64,000 nucleotides of DNA from contig CAZINI010000010.1 in the NCBI GenBank assembly GCA_964540575.1, positions 1-64,000 on the forward strand, written 5' to 3'. The notes under the pieces are model-generated. The model saw nothing but the letters and a program-made list of their open reading frames with translations. It did no database searches and had not been told where the DNA came from. The position numbers were made by a program, and so were the translations under genes. The stretch comes from UMGS1889 sp964540575. Its GTDB lineage: Bacteria; Bacillota; Clostridia; Oscillospirales; Ruminococcaceae. Of the stretch, positions 41,249 to 50,825 are shown piece after piece (within the stretch, counting starts at the first letter, position 1; each line of letters starts with the position of its first letter).

Positions 41249-43783
41249 ATGGCTCATCCTGATAAGAAGAAATATGTTTTGCAAACCGACAGAGCGGCTT
41301 ACACTCAGAAAAAATATACCGTTAAGCGGACAAAAACACAAAATTCCCCACCGGGGAATTTTACGAAAGGCACGATAGGCGGAGATATTCCCAAAGGGCA
41401 GGGCGATACGAAAAAAAGCGGTACATTACTTAAGAAGATATTTAAGGAAAACAGCGATAAGAAAGAAGCTTCGGAACAGACTCAGCATAAAAAAGCCGCA
41501 TATATCCAAGATAATATTCAGAATGATGCGGCTGCTTCATATGCGGAGCAGTATAGTGATACCGCTTTGGAAGAGTCTGTTTCACCGAAAGAAGAGCAGG
41601 ATCTCTCCACGGGAAAGACGGAAGAAAAGCCGATACATAATGCAAAATCGGACAGCATTGTTCCCAATAAAAATGACATATCCTCCGATAAAGCGGAGCA
41701 GATGAAAAGGGCGGCATTTATCAAAGCAAAGCTGCAAAAGAACATTGCAGCAGCACAGATGAAAAGCACATATTACGAACAAAACGAAGAAGCTTGCGAC
41801 AGGGTACATTCAGCTTCAAAGAGTAAGGACAATACTCCTTCATATGTTGCGTCAAAAATGGAGGGCGTAACAAATGAGAATGCAGCTTCCACCGAAAGAC
41901 GTTATCTCGGAAACAGCGAAAGCATTTCCGAAAACAAGCATAAAAACAGCCTTGATAATGCCGAGGTAAAAAAAGCATATAAGACAAAAATACTCGGAGA
42001 ACAGCTGAACAGGCGGAGAGCCGCTGCGGATATGTACAGTCAGGCTAAGACCAATGCTGCCCTTATTTCAGCCGAAAAGGCAAAAGCAGCTGCAATGAAA
42101 AATGCGGAAGCAGATGCCAATGTGAGAGATAATGTTATTCCCGGTGTTGAAAAGGCGGCAGAATATATGTCTGCTGCCAAAGACGGTGATACAGCTAAAA
42201 TCTTGTCCAAGTCTGCAAAGGATATTCTTAGAAAGCATTTGAGTGATGGTACAAACCAATTTCTTGATAAAGCCGGTATAGTATCGGGTGCAGTAAAAGA
42301 AAGCGATTCTGTCGGCGGAGCAGTGGCAAATGTAGGTGTTTCGCTGGCAGCAAACGCTATAAAGCAATCTGTAAGCTCTGCATTGAAAAAACCGCTTACA
42401 GATAAAAAAATAGAGGAACGGCTTGAAAAAAAGTTCCACTATATAGACCGCAAAACCGATAAGCAAATGAGTCGCATCCAAGCTGAAAAACGTGAAGCTA
42501 TGAACGGGAATATCAGCAAAAGCCTTGAAAAGAAGCTTGACAAGATAGAGCGTAATCAAGAAAGATACAAGGAGAAACTCGCAAAACAGCAACAAGAATT
42601 ACAGCGTAGGCAGCAGAAAAACATTTACATAAAGCACAACAGAAAAAATCCTGTTTTTGTCGGTGGGAGAGAAAAAGGCGGGACTTTAAGAAAGCTTGTA
42701 GGTAAAAAGAGCAGCCTATTGCTTATGGGAGGGGTTGCACCGATAATAATCATTATTGTGGTCATTGTATTGTTTTTGGCAGTGATTGGATCTGTGTTTG
42801 CTCCGATTGGATGGCTAAAAGGATTTCATCATTCCGATGATGCACTTAATGACAGCGAAGAACACGAAGTAATGTGCGTTGAATATATGAAATTCAAAAA
42901 GCTTGTTACCGATAAAATCAGGGAAATAAACACAGAGATAACCTTAGCCTGCGAAAAGGAAATGCAGTTTTATGAAAGTTCCAACGGAAGTGTTAGTGTT
43001 ACAGCCAGCCCGTTTATTGTTGCGACCGAAAAATTCTGGGAATATGATGATGATGATCGCAAACATATAACCGGAGCGTACATTCCATACAAAGGTTCGC
43101 ATCCAAGCGAATGGAGCAGGAGTGCATATGAAACAATTGAATATACAGACGTGAATGGTAACGAAAGAATTATTCCTCTTAAGCTTGCGATCGATGATTT
43201 TGATTTTGCCGAATTTTGTGTAAATTTCCAAGTGTGGTCGATAAAATCAAAGTATCCCGATGACGATGTGCAGAACCATTCGGGTGAAATTTTCACCTTG
43301 AAAGTCGGCAAAATGACAGAGTTTTTCAACCGCACTATAGTATGGAATAAGGGTATGTATCCCTTGTATACATATGCAAGAGATATTACGGCAGATGACT
43401 ATAAAGGTGATGATGAAGCGGCTGAAAATGCTGTTATTGATACATTTAGGGACGTCGGTTATCACGCTTTAACACTCAACTGCCGCTGCATGAATTATCA
43501 TTACGATAATTGCAAAGGTCATCAGGTCAAATTTTATAATCTCAATGTAGTACCGTTCGAGGATATATTGGAGGAGGACGGGCTTGAATTGAGCGAAAAT
43601 GACAGGAAGTTTATAGAGGAGCTTACAAAATCAATGCAAATACTTGACAGTGAGATAGTTCCCGAAGTTATGGCAACCTATACGGGGACGTACTTCGATG
43701 AGCCTGAAGAAACGGAGGAGTCGGAAGAGTCGGAAACAACGGTTAGTTCAGCGGATACAGAGCCAACAGAAACAGGAGGATAA
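41249..43783 (+). CDS. Large conjugal membrane protein (CD1108-like position)
   Basis: An 844-residue protein after VirB4. The N-terminal ~490 residues are Ala/Lys/Glu-rich coiled coil, followed by one membrane segment (~497-520, IIIIIVVIVLFLAVIGSVFAP) and a C-terminal extracellular domain (~525-820) with an acidic tail. Proteins here in related ICEs (CD1108 type) often end in a peptidoglycan hydrolase; none is evident here. An in-frame palindrome near the N-terminus encodes NSPPGN (~res 32-37). CAAAGGAGC precedes the ATG. Confidence 0.6.
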   Translation: MAHPDKKKYVLQTDRAAYTQKKYTVKRTKTQNSPPGNFTKGTIGGDIPKGQGDTKKSGTLLKKIFKENSDKKEASEQTQHKKAAYIQDNIQNDAAASYAEQYSDTALEESVSPKEEQDLSTGKTEEKPIHNAKSDSIVPNKNDISSDKAEQMKRAAFIKAKLQKNIAAAQMKSTYYEQNEEACDRVHSASKSKDNTPSYVASKMEGVTNENAASTERRYLGNSESISENKHKNSLDNAEVKKAYKTKILGEQLNRRRAAADMYSQAKTNAALISAEKAKAAAMKNAEADANVRDNVIPGVEKAAEYMSAAKDGDTAKILSKSAKDILRKHLSDGTNQFLDKAGIVSGAVKESDSVGGAVANVGVSLAANAIKQSVSSALKKPLTDKKIEERLEKKFHYIDRKTDKQMSRIQAEKREAMNGNISKSLEKKLDKIERNQERYKEKLAKQQQELQRRQQKNIYIKHNRKNPVFVGGREKGGTLRKLVGKKSSLLLMGGVAPIIIIIVVIVLFLAVIGSVFAPIGWLKGFHHSDDALNDSEEHEVMCVEYMKFKKLVTDKIREINTEITLACEKEMQFYESSNGSVSVTASPFIVATEKFWEYDDDDRKHITGAYIPYKGSHPSEWSRSAYETIEYTDVNGNERIIPLKLAIDDFDFAEFCVNFQVWSIKSKYPDDDVQNHSGEIFTLKVGKMTEFFNRTIVWNKGMYPLYTYARDITADDYKGDDEAAENAVIDTFRDVGYHALTLNCRCMNYHYDNCKGHQVKFYNLNVVPFEDILEEDGLELSENDRKFIEELTKSMQILDSEIVPEVMATYTGTYFDEPEETEESEESETTVSSADTEPTETGG
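41343..41359. repeat. 17-bp palindrome, copy 8 (loop ACC, in frame)
   Basis: ATTCCCC-ACC-GGGGAAT within the coding region of the 844-residue protein, encoding NSPPGN. Confidence 0.9.
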
Positions 43784-43787
43784 TATT

Positions 43788-44096
43788 ATGAACCTGATAA
43801 AAAAATGGATAACGGATAATAAAAACGAGTATTGGTGTAAGTATGTTGTGATAGCAGCAGTGCTGATAGTGTTTGCGTTTGCAATCAATCAGTATAACAA
43901 ATATAAGGACAAGCCCGATGAAGCTGCCGCTGCGGAAACGTCTGAGGAAACTGTCATCAGCGAGGACGAAGCTCCAAGCCCTGTTGTGGAATTCCTTAAA
44001 GATAACAAGGCACATTTCATCGCATTTTCGGCACTTGCTGTCGGGCTTGCCGTTGTTGAACATAAGAAGAAACGAAGTATCAAGGAAAGCAGATAA
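43788..44096 (+). CDS. Two-pass membrane protein, 102 aa
   Basis: ATG at 43788 with AGGAGG upstream, directly after the 844-residue protein. Membrane segments about 18-36 (YVVIAAVLIVFAFAI) and 77-92 (FIAFSALAVGLAVVE) flank an acidic loop (AAAAETSEETVISEDEA). The C-terminus is basic. It resembles small membrane subunits of ICE secretion systems; no family assigned. Confidence 0.55.
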   Translation: MNLIKKWITDNKNEYWCKYVVIAAVLIVFAFAINQYNKYKDKPDEAAAAETSEETVISEDEAPSPVVEFLKDNKAHFIAFSALAVGLAVVEHKKKRSIKESR

Positions 44097-44098
44097 AG

Positions 44099-44356
44099 TC
44101 AATCGTAGTGATAACGGCAGGAAACGATACATATTTCATCGTTCTCAATCTTATAAACAAGACGGTTGACCTCATCAATGCGTCTGCTCCATAAGCCTTG
44201 AAGGTTATGTTTCAAAGCTTCAGGTTTTCCAATGCCATCAAAGGGATCACGGTCAATATCTTTAATAAGAGCGTTGATGCGTTTGACAGTTTTCTTGTCC
44301 TGATTATGCCAATACATATAATCGTCCCAAGCTTCATCGGTAAAGACTTTATTCAT
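44099..44356 (-). CDS. yoeB: YoeB-family toxin (mRNA interferase)
   Basis: An 85-residue ribosome-dependent endoribonuclease of the RelE/YoeB family. It has the order KVFTDEAWDDYMYW, KTVKRINALIKDI, PFDGIGKPEALK, LQGLWSRRIDEVNRLVYKI and the C-terminal CRYHYD with the conserved His and Tyr. The start at 44356 overlaps the antitoxin stop by 8 bp, with AGGAGGACG inside the antitoxin's acidic tail as ribosome binding site. It is preceded by its antitoxin on the minus strand. Confidence 0.9.
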   Translation of the reverse strand: MNKVFTDEAWDDYMYWHNQDKKTVKRINALIKDIDRDPFDGIGKPEALKHNLQGLWSRRIDEVNRLVYKIENDEICIVSCRYHYD

Positions 44357-44645
44357 CATCGTCCTCCTCAATAAGATCGTGGACTTTTGCCTGACCAGAA
44401 CGGAGCTGTGCGATGGAACGTTCAAGGTGTGCGAGGTTTGATTTGCTGTAAAAATAATCATCGGAAGAACTTTCGTAGGAATTGTGTAGTGATACCGAAA
44501 AGGGAAGTCCTTCGCACATAAGTGACTGCTTTATAAACATTGTAAAAGCAGTAGTCATATTAAGACCGAGTGAATTGAAAAGCTGTTCAGCTCTGCGTTT
44601 ATCATCTGAGTCAAGACGCATTGTAACACTTGTAGTTTCTGACAT
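44349..44645 (-). CDS. RelB/DinJ-family antitoxin
   Basis: A 98-residue antitoxin. The N-terminus (SVTMRLDSDDKRRAEQLFNSLG, then LNMTTAFTMFIKQSL) is a ribbon-helix-helix of the RelB/DinJ type that binds its promoter; the acidic C-terminus binds the toxin. GGAGATG precedes the ATG at 44645. The pair helps the element persist by killing cells that lose it. Confidence 0.85.
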   Translation of the reverse strand: MSETTSVTMRLDSDDKRRAEQLFNSLGLNMTTAFTMFIKQSLMCEGLPFSVSLHNSYESSSDDYFYSKSNLAHLERSIAQLRSGQAKVHDLIEEDDDE

Positions 44646-44690
44646 AAAATCATCTCCAATCAAAAATAAGAAGAATTTGCTTATATATAC

Positions 44691-44719
44691 ATTGTACATT
44701 AAAATGCTTGCGTTGTCAA
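44691..44719 (-). promoter_or_regulatory. Promoter of the toxin-antitoxin pair
   Basis: On the minus strand TTGACA (44714-44719), 17 bp, TACAAT (44691-44696). A TGTACA-type dyad overlaps the -10 and may be the antitoxin's operator. Confidence 0.75.
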
Positions 44720-44751
44720 TACTTTGCAAGCTAATAAGAGAGGAAAATTTT

Positions 44752-47121
44752 ATGAAACTTATAATCAGTGAAAAGCCGTCCACCGCAAGAACGATAGCTC
44801 ACGCAGTGGGTGCAAGAGAAAAGATTTACGGTGAGGGAAAAGAGTATTGCTATAAAGGCAATGACTTTTTCGTTGTAAATGCGAGGGGACACCTTTACGG
44901 GCTGGGAATGCCGCAGGACTATGGGTACAGCAAGACTTACAAAATGGACGAGCTGCCTATGTTCCCCGAATTTGAGCTTTACCCCGAAGGCGAAGATACG
45001 GAAAATCTCCGTAATCTCATTGCATCGCTTATAAACCGTCCCGATGTGGACGAGCTTATCTGTGCGACCGATGCGGGACGTGAGGGAGAGCTTATTTTCC
45101 GTCATATTTATAACGCCAACAAATGCACAAAGCCCGTAAAACGTCTTTGGACAAACTCAATGACGGACGAAGCTATTACAAAATGTATGGCAAATCTCCC
45201 GCCCGACAGCGATTTTGACGGAGAATATTATGCCGCACTTGCAAGGGAAAAATCCGATTGGATAATCGGAATGAACCTGTCCCGTCTTTATGGTATAAAG
45301 GATAACTACACTCACCGTATCGGACGTGTAAAAACTCCCGTTCTTGCCCTTATCGTTGACCGTGACAACGAGATAGACAGATTTGAAAAGGTGACTACAT
45401 ATCGCCTTGAAATGGAAAACGGTGCGGTATCGGAACAGATATATACCTCAAAGGAAGAAGCCGAAAATGCAAGGGATAAATGCAGCGGAAAAGCTGTAAG
45501 TGTGCTGTCGGCAGTAATCGATGAGAAGCATATAAACAGACCGCTGCTTCACAGCTTGACAACTCTCCAACAGGAAGCAAATAAGGTGTATGGCTTGACT
45601 GCAAAGCAGACACTTGAAGCTGCTCAGAGCCTTTATGAGAACAAGCTGACGACCTATCCCCGTACCGATTGCAATTACGTTTCCGAGGATATGAGAGAAC
45701 AACTTATCCGTGTGGTAAGCTGCATCGGAGAACGTTCCGAATATGCGGACAGAGTAAACGGGCTGAACGCTGTGGGGCTTAATCTTGACGGCAGAGTTAT
45801 AAACGACAAGGCAATGAGCGGTCACGATCATCACGCCATTATCCCCGAAGCAAGCACAGCAAGCCTTGACAGCCTTTCCGACACGGAACGCAAGGTATAC
45901 GGTCTTATCGTAAACCGACTGCTTTGTATTGCAGATAAACAGTATAGCTTCACCGAAACCAACTATACATTCTTTTGCGAAGATATTACATTCAATCTGA
46001 AAAAAGAAGTAACAAAAGAAATGGGCTGGAAGCAGTATGATACCGAACTTAAAAAATCGGAAAATTCCCCGGTGGGGAAAAATTCCCCGATGGGGAATTA
46101 TGTAGAAGGAGAAACTTTCACAGCGGATAACATTTCCGTCAAGGAATGTGTTACCAAACCGCCCAAGCATTACACAGACGCAAGTTTGCTGTCGGTTATG
46201 AACAATATCGACAACAGAATAGACGATAAAGAACTGAAAGCAGCTGTAAGCGGCAAAGGCATTGGTACCGAAGCTACCAGAGCTGACATTATTGAGCAGC
46301 TAATTGCCGCAAAATATGCAGAGCGTAAGGATAAAAACATTATTGCCACGGAATTTGGCAGAACCTTTATCGCTTCTATCCCCGATAACGTAAAATCTGT
46401 TGAGCGTACTGCGGAATGGGAACAGGTTTTTACCAACATAAAGGAAAAGGGCATTTCAGCCGAGCCTTTTATGGAAGATATAAAGGAATTTGTCCGTTCT
46501 GTCATTTGCTTTGAAAACAGCCCCACACGGCAGAGAACACCCGTTAATGTTCCCGAAGGCGGCAGTCAGCAGAGAACGGCAATAGGTATTTGCCCCCGAT
46601 GCGGAAAGAATATTTACGAGGGTAAAATGAATTTCTACTGTGAAAGCGGCAAGGACGGCTGTGGCTTTACCTTGTGGAAGGAACCTAAATTTTTCAAGGA
46701 CGTTATTTCTCCCGAAAAGGCTGAAAAGCTCATTGAGGGAAAAACGGTATCTTTAAAGGCTGAGAGCAAGGACGGAAAAATATATTCTGCCGACTACAAA
46801 TTGAATGATACGGGAAAGTATGTAAATCTTGAACGTATCAAGACGGAAAAAGAAGTCATCGGAAAATGTCCGAGGTGCGGAAAGAATGTTTACGAGGGCA
46901 AGTTGAATTTCTACTGTGAAAGCGGAAAGGACGGCTGCGGTTTTGCGATTTGGAAGGAGGACAAGTACAACGGTATAACCGTTACCGCACAGAACGCAAA
47001 GGAACTGCTTGAGGGCAAGAGTATTGTCAAGACAAAAAAGAAATTATCGGGAGAAAACGTTCGTGAGCGTTACAAACTGAAGGATACGGGTAAATATATA
47101 AATCTTGAAAAGGAGCAGTAA
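44752..47121 (+). CDS. topB: DNA topoisomerase III (type IA)
   Basis: A 789-residue type IA topoisomerase. The Toprim segment starts MKLIISEKPSTART, with the DAGREGELIFRH acidic motif (~105-116). The catalytic Tyr is in TTYPRTDCNYV (~301). Two C-terminal zinc ribbons begin CPRCGKN (~613 and ~705). It resolves intermediates of transfer or replication. A 35-bp double palindrome (46064-46098) is inserted in frame (NSPVGKNSPMGN) in a surface-exposed-looking region after residue ~437. The ATG at 44752 is preceded by AGAGAGGAA. Confidence 0.9.
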   Translation: MKLIISEKPSTARTIAHAVGAREKIYGEGKEYCYKGNDFFVVNARGHLYGLGMPQDYGYSKTYKMDELPMFPEFELYPEGEDTENLRNLIASLINRPDVDELICATDAGREGELIFRHIYNANKCTKPVKRLWTNSMTDEAITKCMANLPPDSDFDGEYYAALAREKSDWIIGMNLSRLYGIKDNYTHRIGRVKTPVLALIVDRDNEIDRFEKVTTYRLEMENGAVSEQIYTSKEEAENARDKCSGKAVSVLSAVIDEKHINRPLLHSLTTLQQEANKVYGLTAKQTLEAAQSLYENKLTTYPRTDCNYVSEDMREQLIRVVSCIGERSEYADRVNGLNAVGLNLDGRVINDKAMSGHDHHAIIPEASTASLDSLSDTERKVYGLIVNRLLCIADKQYSFTETNYTFFCEDITFNLKKEVTKEMGWKQYDTELKKSENSPVGKNSPMGNYVEGETFTADNISVKECVTKPPKHYTDASLLSVMNNIDNRIDDKELKAAVSGKGIGTEATRADIIEQLIAAKYAERKDKNIIATEFGRTFIASIPDNVKSVERTAEWEQVFTNIKEKGISAEPFMEDIKEFVRSVICFENSPTRQRTPVNVPEGGSQQRTAIGICPRCGKNIYEGKMNFYCESGKDGCGFTLWKEPKFFKDVISPEKAEKLIEGKTVSLKAESKDGKIYSADYKLNDTGKYVNLERIKTEKEVIGKCPRCGKNVYEGKLNFYCESGKDGCGFAIWKEDKYNGITVTAQNAKELLEGKSIVKTKKKLSGENVRERYKLKDTGKYINLEKEQ
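46064..46098. repeat. Double 17-bp palindrome, copies 9 and 10 (loops GGT and GAT, in frame)
   Basis: ATTCCCCGGTGGGGAAA (46064-46080) then ATTCCCCGATGGGGAAT (46082-46098), encoding NSPVGKNSPMGN inside topB. The whole unit plus a few flanking bases is identical to 59539-59573 inside the giant gene. Confidence 0.95.
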
Positions 47122-47122
47122 T

Positions 47123-48529
47123 ATGACTCTCTATGAAAAAATCGGAAACGATGAAAGCATATTGACAACTCTTTATCGGTATATGATCGCCGCAAAAGTA
47201 TTTGGCATTGAGGACGATGACATACAGGTCAACAGACTGCCCGATAACATTATTAATGACATACGCCTTGACGATTACAATCACGGGCTTAACGGTCTTG
47301 TGATGCTTTACGGTGCGGGCTTTTTGGACGATGAAGCTTTTTGTATGATAGTCAAGAGCAATCTTGATATGTCAGCTGATATTTCCGAAGCGGAGAACAG
47401 AGTTATTGAAGATAATGAAAAATCCCCCGAAGAAAGATTAAGCGGCGGGCAAGTCAAAAACGCTTTGCTCTGTGCCGCATATTCAAAGAAATATCCTGCT
47501 TTTCAGACGATCGGCTTCGAGGGTGCATTGACTGCCCTTGCTCTCCCGCACATAGCAATGAAGAACGGTTTGCTTAGAGCAAAGGACAAAGAGTTTTTCA
47601 AATTTATTGCGGAGCTTGAAAAACCAATGGGATATATTGATGAATGCGGAGAGCTGTATATTGAATCGTCTGAAAATCTGCTGCGGCTGTCGGATGAGGA
47701 AGATTTCGACCCGTGTTCCGACAATTCTCCGATACTTATAAGCATTTGCGACATTATCGGAATATCAAAGGTATACGATCTGCCTTACGGCAAGGACTAT
47801 ATATGTTGGGCAAACGCCAATGAAATGCAGTTGAATGCAGACACTGACGGATATGATGCATACCTGAAAAAGACCAAGCTGCATTTTAATATCAGAAGCT
47901 ATACAAGAAAACGAAATATTTGCGGTGAAGCTGTCAATTGGTTTGATTACACGGCGTTTTTGGACGGGAGCATTTCGGAAGAACTGCAAAGCGATCACGA
48001 AAAGTCTATCGACTTGCAGCTGTCGGACAATTACAGCGATGAAGAGCTTGTGCTAAAGGCAGCGGCAAAATTCAGAGGAATATATACGCTGGAGGATAGA
48101 ACGATTATCGAAGTTTATCAGAACGAAAAAGAATACCTGTTTATGCTTAGCGGTTCCGAAATACAGCCTGTGGATAAGGTCGAATTTCATAAGCAGCTTT
48201 TTGATTTCGACAAGCTTTGGAGCATTATACAGATGTGTTCCCGGAACGGACAGCTGAGAAAGGTAAATGACCGCATTGTTATCCCCGAAGAAGTATGGAA
48301 CGAGATACAGCCCGATGACCGTGAGTATGCTCTGAGGATCATCAGAGAGCAGTATCGCATAATGACGGCAAGGCGGAAAAACAACAAGCTGCTGCAATCT
48401 CTTGGAGATCTGAAATCAGCGGCAGCAGCCGAACGGCGGAGAAAGGAGGAAATCGAAACCGCACGAAATACCAGATTGGAAGAATTGGAAGCAAAGAAAC
48501 GCAACAGAAAATCAAGTACGGAGGATTGA
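47123..48529 (+). CDS. Hypothetical protein, 468 aa
   Basis: ATG at 47123 overlaps the topB stop by none and has AAAGGAGCAG upstream. The N-terminal 330 residues look globular alpha/beta with no recognised motif, and the last ~100 are a Lys/Arg/Glu-rich coiled coil (KSAAAAERRRKEEIETARN). It lies between topB and the GGDEF gene. I cannot assign a function. Confidence 0.6.
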   Translation: MTLYEKIGNDESILTTLYRYMIAAKVFGIEDDDIQVNRLPDNIINDIRLDDYNHGLNGLVMLYGAGFLDDEAFCMIVKSNLDMSADISEAENRVIEDNEKSPEERLSGGQVKNALLCAAYSKKYPAFQTIGFEGALTALALPHIAMKNGLLRAKDKEFFKFIAELEKPMGYIDECGELYIESSENLLRLSDEEDFDPCSDNSPILISICDIIGISKVYDLPYGKDYICWANANEMQLNADTDGYDAYLKKTKLHFNIRSYTRKRNICGEAVNWFDYTAFLDGSISEELQSDHEKSIDLQLSDNYSDEELVLKAAAKFRGIYTLEDRTIIEVYQNEKEYLFMLSGSEIQPVDKVEFHKQLFDFDKLWSIIQMCSRNGQLRKVNDRIVIPEEVWNEIQPDDREYALRIIREQYRIMTARRKNNKLLQSLGDLKSAAAAERRRKEEIETARNTRLEELEAKKRNRKSSTED

Positions 48530-48533
48530 GTAT

Positions 48534-48845
48534 ATGAAAGTTTTTATTAAGGAATACTGCCGTGACGTTGCTATAAGGATATACGGCACAGATGGAGATG
48601 AACGGACACAGGAGTTTTTCGAGCGTTATTTTAAGAACGTTGAGGGCGTTTACGAAACGACAGAGGAAGAACACACGGAGTACCATTCGGACGCATTGTA
48701 CACAATAACAAAGGCAGATTACTATAATTTTTTGGCACAGCAGCTTGAAAATATCCAGAGGGGCATTGATGAGGTTGCCGAAGCTCTTGCAAGAGGAGCA
48801 ACAATTGAGCAGTATATTTTCAATGGCTGCTGCTATGTGATATAA
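48534..48845 (+). CDS. Hypothetical protein, 103 aa
   Basis: A soluble protein with GGAGGATTGAG upstream of its ATG. No family recognised. A palindrome copy follows its stop. Confidence 0.5.
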   Translation: MKVFIKEYCRDVAIRIYGTDGDERTQEFFERYFKNVEGVYETTEEEHTEYHSDALYTITKADYYNFLAQQLENIQRGIDEVAEALARGATIEQYIFNGCCYVI

Positions 48846-48846
48846 A

Positions 48847-48863
48847 ATTCCCCGGTGGGGAAT
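48847..48863. repeat. 17-bp palindrome, copy 11 (loop GGT)
   Basis: ATTCCCC-GGT-GGGGAAT ending 19 nt before the diguanylate cyclase ATG at 48883, followed by GAGGGAGGAA. Confidence 0.95.
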
Positions 48864-48882
48864 TTAAGAGGGAGGAATAAGT

Positions 48883-50769
48883 ATGACCGAACAGGAAATG
48901 ATCGCACAAATTGAGGAACGTCTGAGAAGTGAGTTTCAGGCGAAGCTTTCCGAGATGGAAAACAAGCTGAACAGCTTAAATGAAAAAGTACAGACCATAG
49001 AGCATTTTGTTGCGGCTATGAGTGCCGCACAGGATTTTGAACAGACGATGGCTGAAATAGAAAGTGTAACAAAGCAGCTTACCGACTGTGAAAAAGCAAC
49101 ATTCTATTGCTATGACAGTTCCAATGATAAGTTTTTCTCTAACGGAGATTATCGCAATTGGGCGGAGGAGCAGTCGGCAGATGACATAAAAAAAGCATTT
49201 GAAAGCAAGGAAATATTATCCGACAGCAAGGAAGCGGTGATACCGCTTGTGTCTGCAAGCGGCAGTTCGTTGGGAGTTATTGTCGCTGAAAAGGAAAACG
49301 GATTTACTTCTAAGGATTATGATAATTTCAGTCAGGGTTGTCAGATAGTGAATACTGTGGAGCTTGCTTTGAAAAAAGAGTTTGAGCATCAAGGTAAAAT
49401 TACAGATGAGCTTACTCACCTTAAAAACAGGCAGGGACTTAACGATTATTTGCATCATACTCTTTGCGGCAATATAAATAACGGCAAGGAAATAAGTATC
49501 CTTATGTGTGATATTGACCATTTCAAAAACGTCAACGATACATACGGACACGATGCAGGCGATATTATCCTCAAGGGCGTTGCGGAAGTATTGCAGGAAG
49601 GAACAAGGTCGGGAGCTGACTGTGCTTTCCGAATGGGCGGCGAAGAAATGGTGTGTATCCTGAACTGTCCTCCCGAAAAGGCGATGGACATTGCAGAGCG
49701 GCTGCGGGAAAAGGTAGAGAACACAGTACATCATATTGCCGTGAATAATGAACCTGTTGATGTCAAGGTAACAGTATCAATGGGCGTCCACAATATGCAG
49801 AAGCCTGATGTCGAGATGACTCCCGAAAATGCAAGACAGTTTTTTGATGAGCAATTCAAAAATGCGGATAAGGCGGTCTATGAAGCAAAAGAAACAGGCA
49901 GAAACAAGGTGATTTCAGCCGATGAGAACGTCTATATTGCGTACCTTGCAATGAAAGCTGCGGAAATTTTATGCAGCGATGATCGAACCAATGCTGATGA
50001 TGTTAGGCAGCAGACAGTGAATTTGCTTACTGTCGGTGATCTTGAAACGATTACGGAAGCATTGCAGGCACATATTGAGGAACACCCGGATATGTCAGCG
50101 GCGGCAGAGAGCTTAATTACAAAGCTGGTAGATCTGTCGCAGACTTATGTGAAGGAAGAACAGGGAATAGAAACGGAGGAGAATACAATGAATGAGCAGG
50201 AAAGCAAGGCACCGACTTATTTCAATAAGGACGCATTTCGGAATATTCGGAATAAGGAATATATCAATACCGATTCAAAGACGGCATATACGATTTCCTT
50301 AAAAGCTCAGGAACAGGGCATTGAACATTCCGTAAAATATGACGGCAAGCAGTCGGCAGTTACGTTTGACGGCGTTAGGGATAAGGCGTTTGTCGAAGCT
50401 GTCAGAAAGGAATTCAATATCTCCGAAAAGACTGCCGAGAAGCCTGCTCCCGAACAAAGCAAGAGTGAAGCTCCAAAAGAAAAAGCCCCGACTTTTTTCA
50501 ATAAAGAGGGCTATAAGGACATTCAGAACAAGACATTTATTCAGACCGACTCAAAGACAGCCTATGCGATCTCCAAAGAAGCTGCAAAGCAAGGTGTAGA
50601 ACATTCCGTGAAATATTACGGCAAGCAGTCGGCAGTTACGTTTGACGGCGTTAGGGATAAGGCGTTTATTGATACAGTAAAAAGTATGTCCGATTGGGCT
50701 GATAAGGTACAGGTCAAGGCTATCCGTGAGAAAGCACAGACCGCACAGACGAAAAACGATGCAAGGTGA
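48883..50769 (+). CDS. GGDEF-domain diguanylate cyclase with repeated ICE modules
   Basis: A 628-residue protein. After an N-terminal coiled coil (~1-50) there is a GAF-like sensory segment (~55-165), then a GGDEF domain: metal-binding DIDHFKNVNDTYGHDAG (~209-225) and the catalytic loop FRMGGEEM (~249-256; GGEEF in most). This predicts synthesis of cyclic di-GMP, so the element may alter host signalling. The C-terminus holds two ~65-residue copies of a beta-alpha-beta-beta-alpha module (~441-510 and ~536-602). No GGDEF inhibition site or output domain is clear. Confidence 0.85.
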   Translation: MTEQEMIAQIEERLRSEFQAKLSEMENKLNSLNEKVQTIEHFVAAMSAAQDFEQTMAEIESVTKQLTDCEKATFYCYDSSNDKFFSNGDYRNWAEEQSADDIKKAFESKEILSDSKEAVIPLVSASGSSLGVIVAEKENGFTSKDYDNFSQGCQIVNTVELALKKEFEHQGKITDELTHLKNRQGLNDYLHHTLCGNINNGKEISILMCDIDHFKNVNDTYGHDAGDIILKGVAEVLQEGTRSGADCAFRMGGEEMVCILNCPPEKAMDIAERLREKVENTVHHIAVNNEPVDVKVTVSMGVHNMQKPDVEMTPENARQFFDEQFKNADKAVYEAKETGRNKVISADENVYIAYLAMKAAEILCSDDRTNADDVRQQTVNLLTVGDLETITEALQAHIEEHPDMSAAAESLITKLVDLSQTYVKEEQGIETEENTMNEQESKAPTYFNKDAFRNIRNKEYINTDSKTAYTISLKAQEQGIEHSVKYDGKQSAVTFDGVRDKAFVEAVRKEFNISEKTAEKPAPEQSKSEAPKEKAPTFFNKEGYKDIQNKTFIQTDSKTAYAISKEAAKQGVEHSVKYYGKQSAVTFDGVRDKAFIDTVKSMSDWADKVQVKAIREKAQTAQTKNDAR

Positions 50770-50774
50770 GAATA

Positions 50775-50809
50775 ATTCCCCGGTGGGGAATTTTTCCCCG
50801 TTGGAAATT
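50775..50809. repeat. 17-bp palindrome, copy 12 (loop GGT) plus a decayed second unit
   Basis: ATTCCCC-GGT-GGGGAAT (50775-50791) is followed by TTTCCCC-GTT-GGAAA, missing two G. Together they look like a decayed version of the double unit seen at 46064 and 59539. The second unit ends 16 nt before the TTG start at 50826. Confidence 0.85.
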
Positions 50810-50825
50810 GAAAGGACTGATTGTT

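Noticed and set aside
44482..44751. N-terminal extension of topoisomerase III by 90 codons
   Set aside because: It is antisense to the RelB-family antitoxin gene; the true start MKLIISEKPS has a ribosome binding site.
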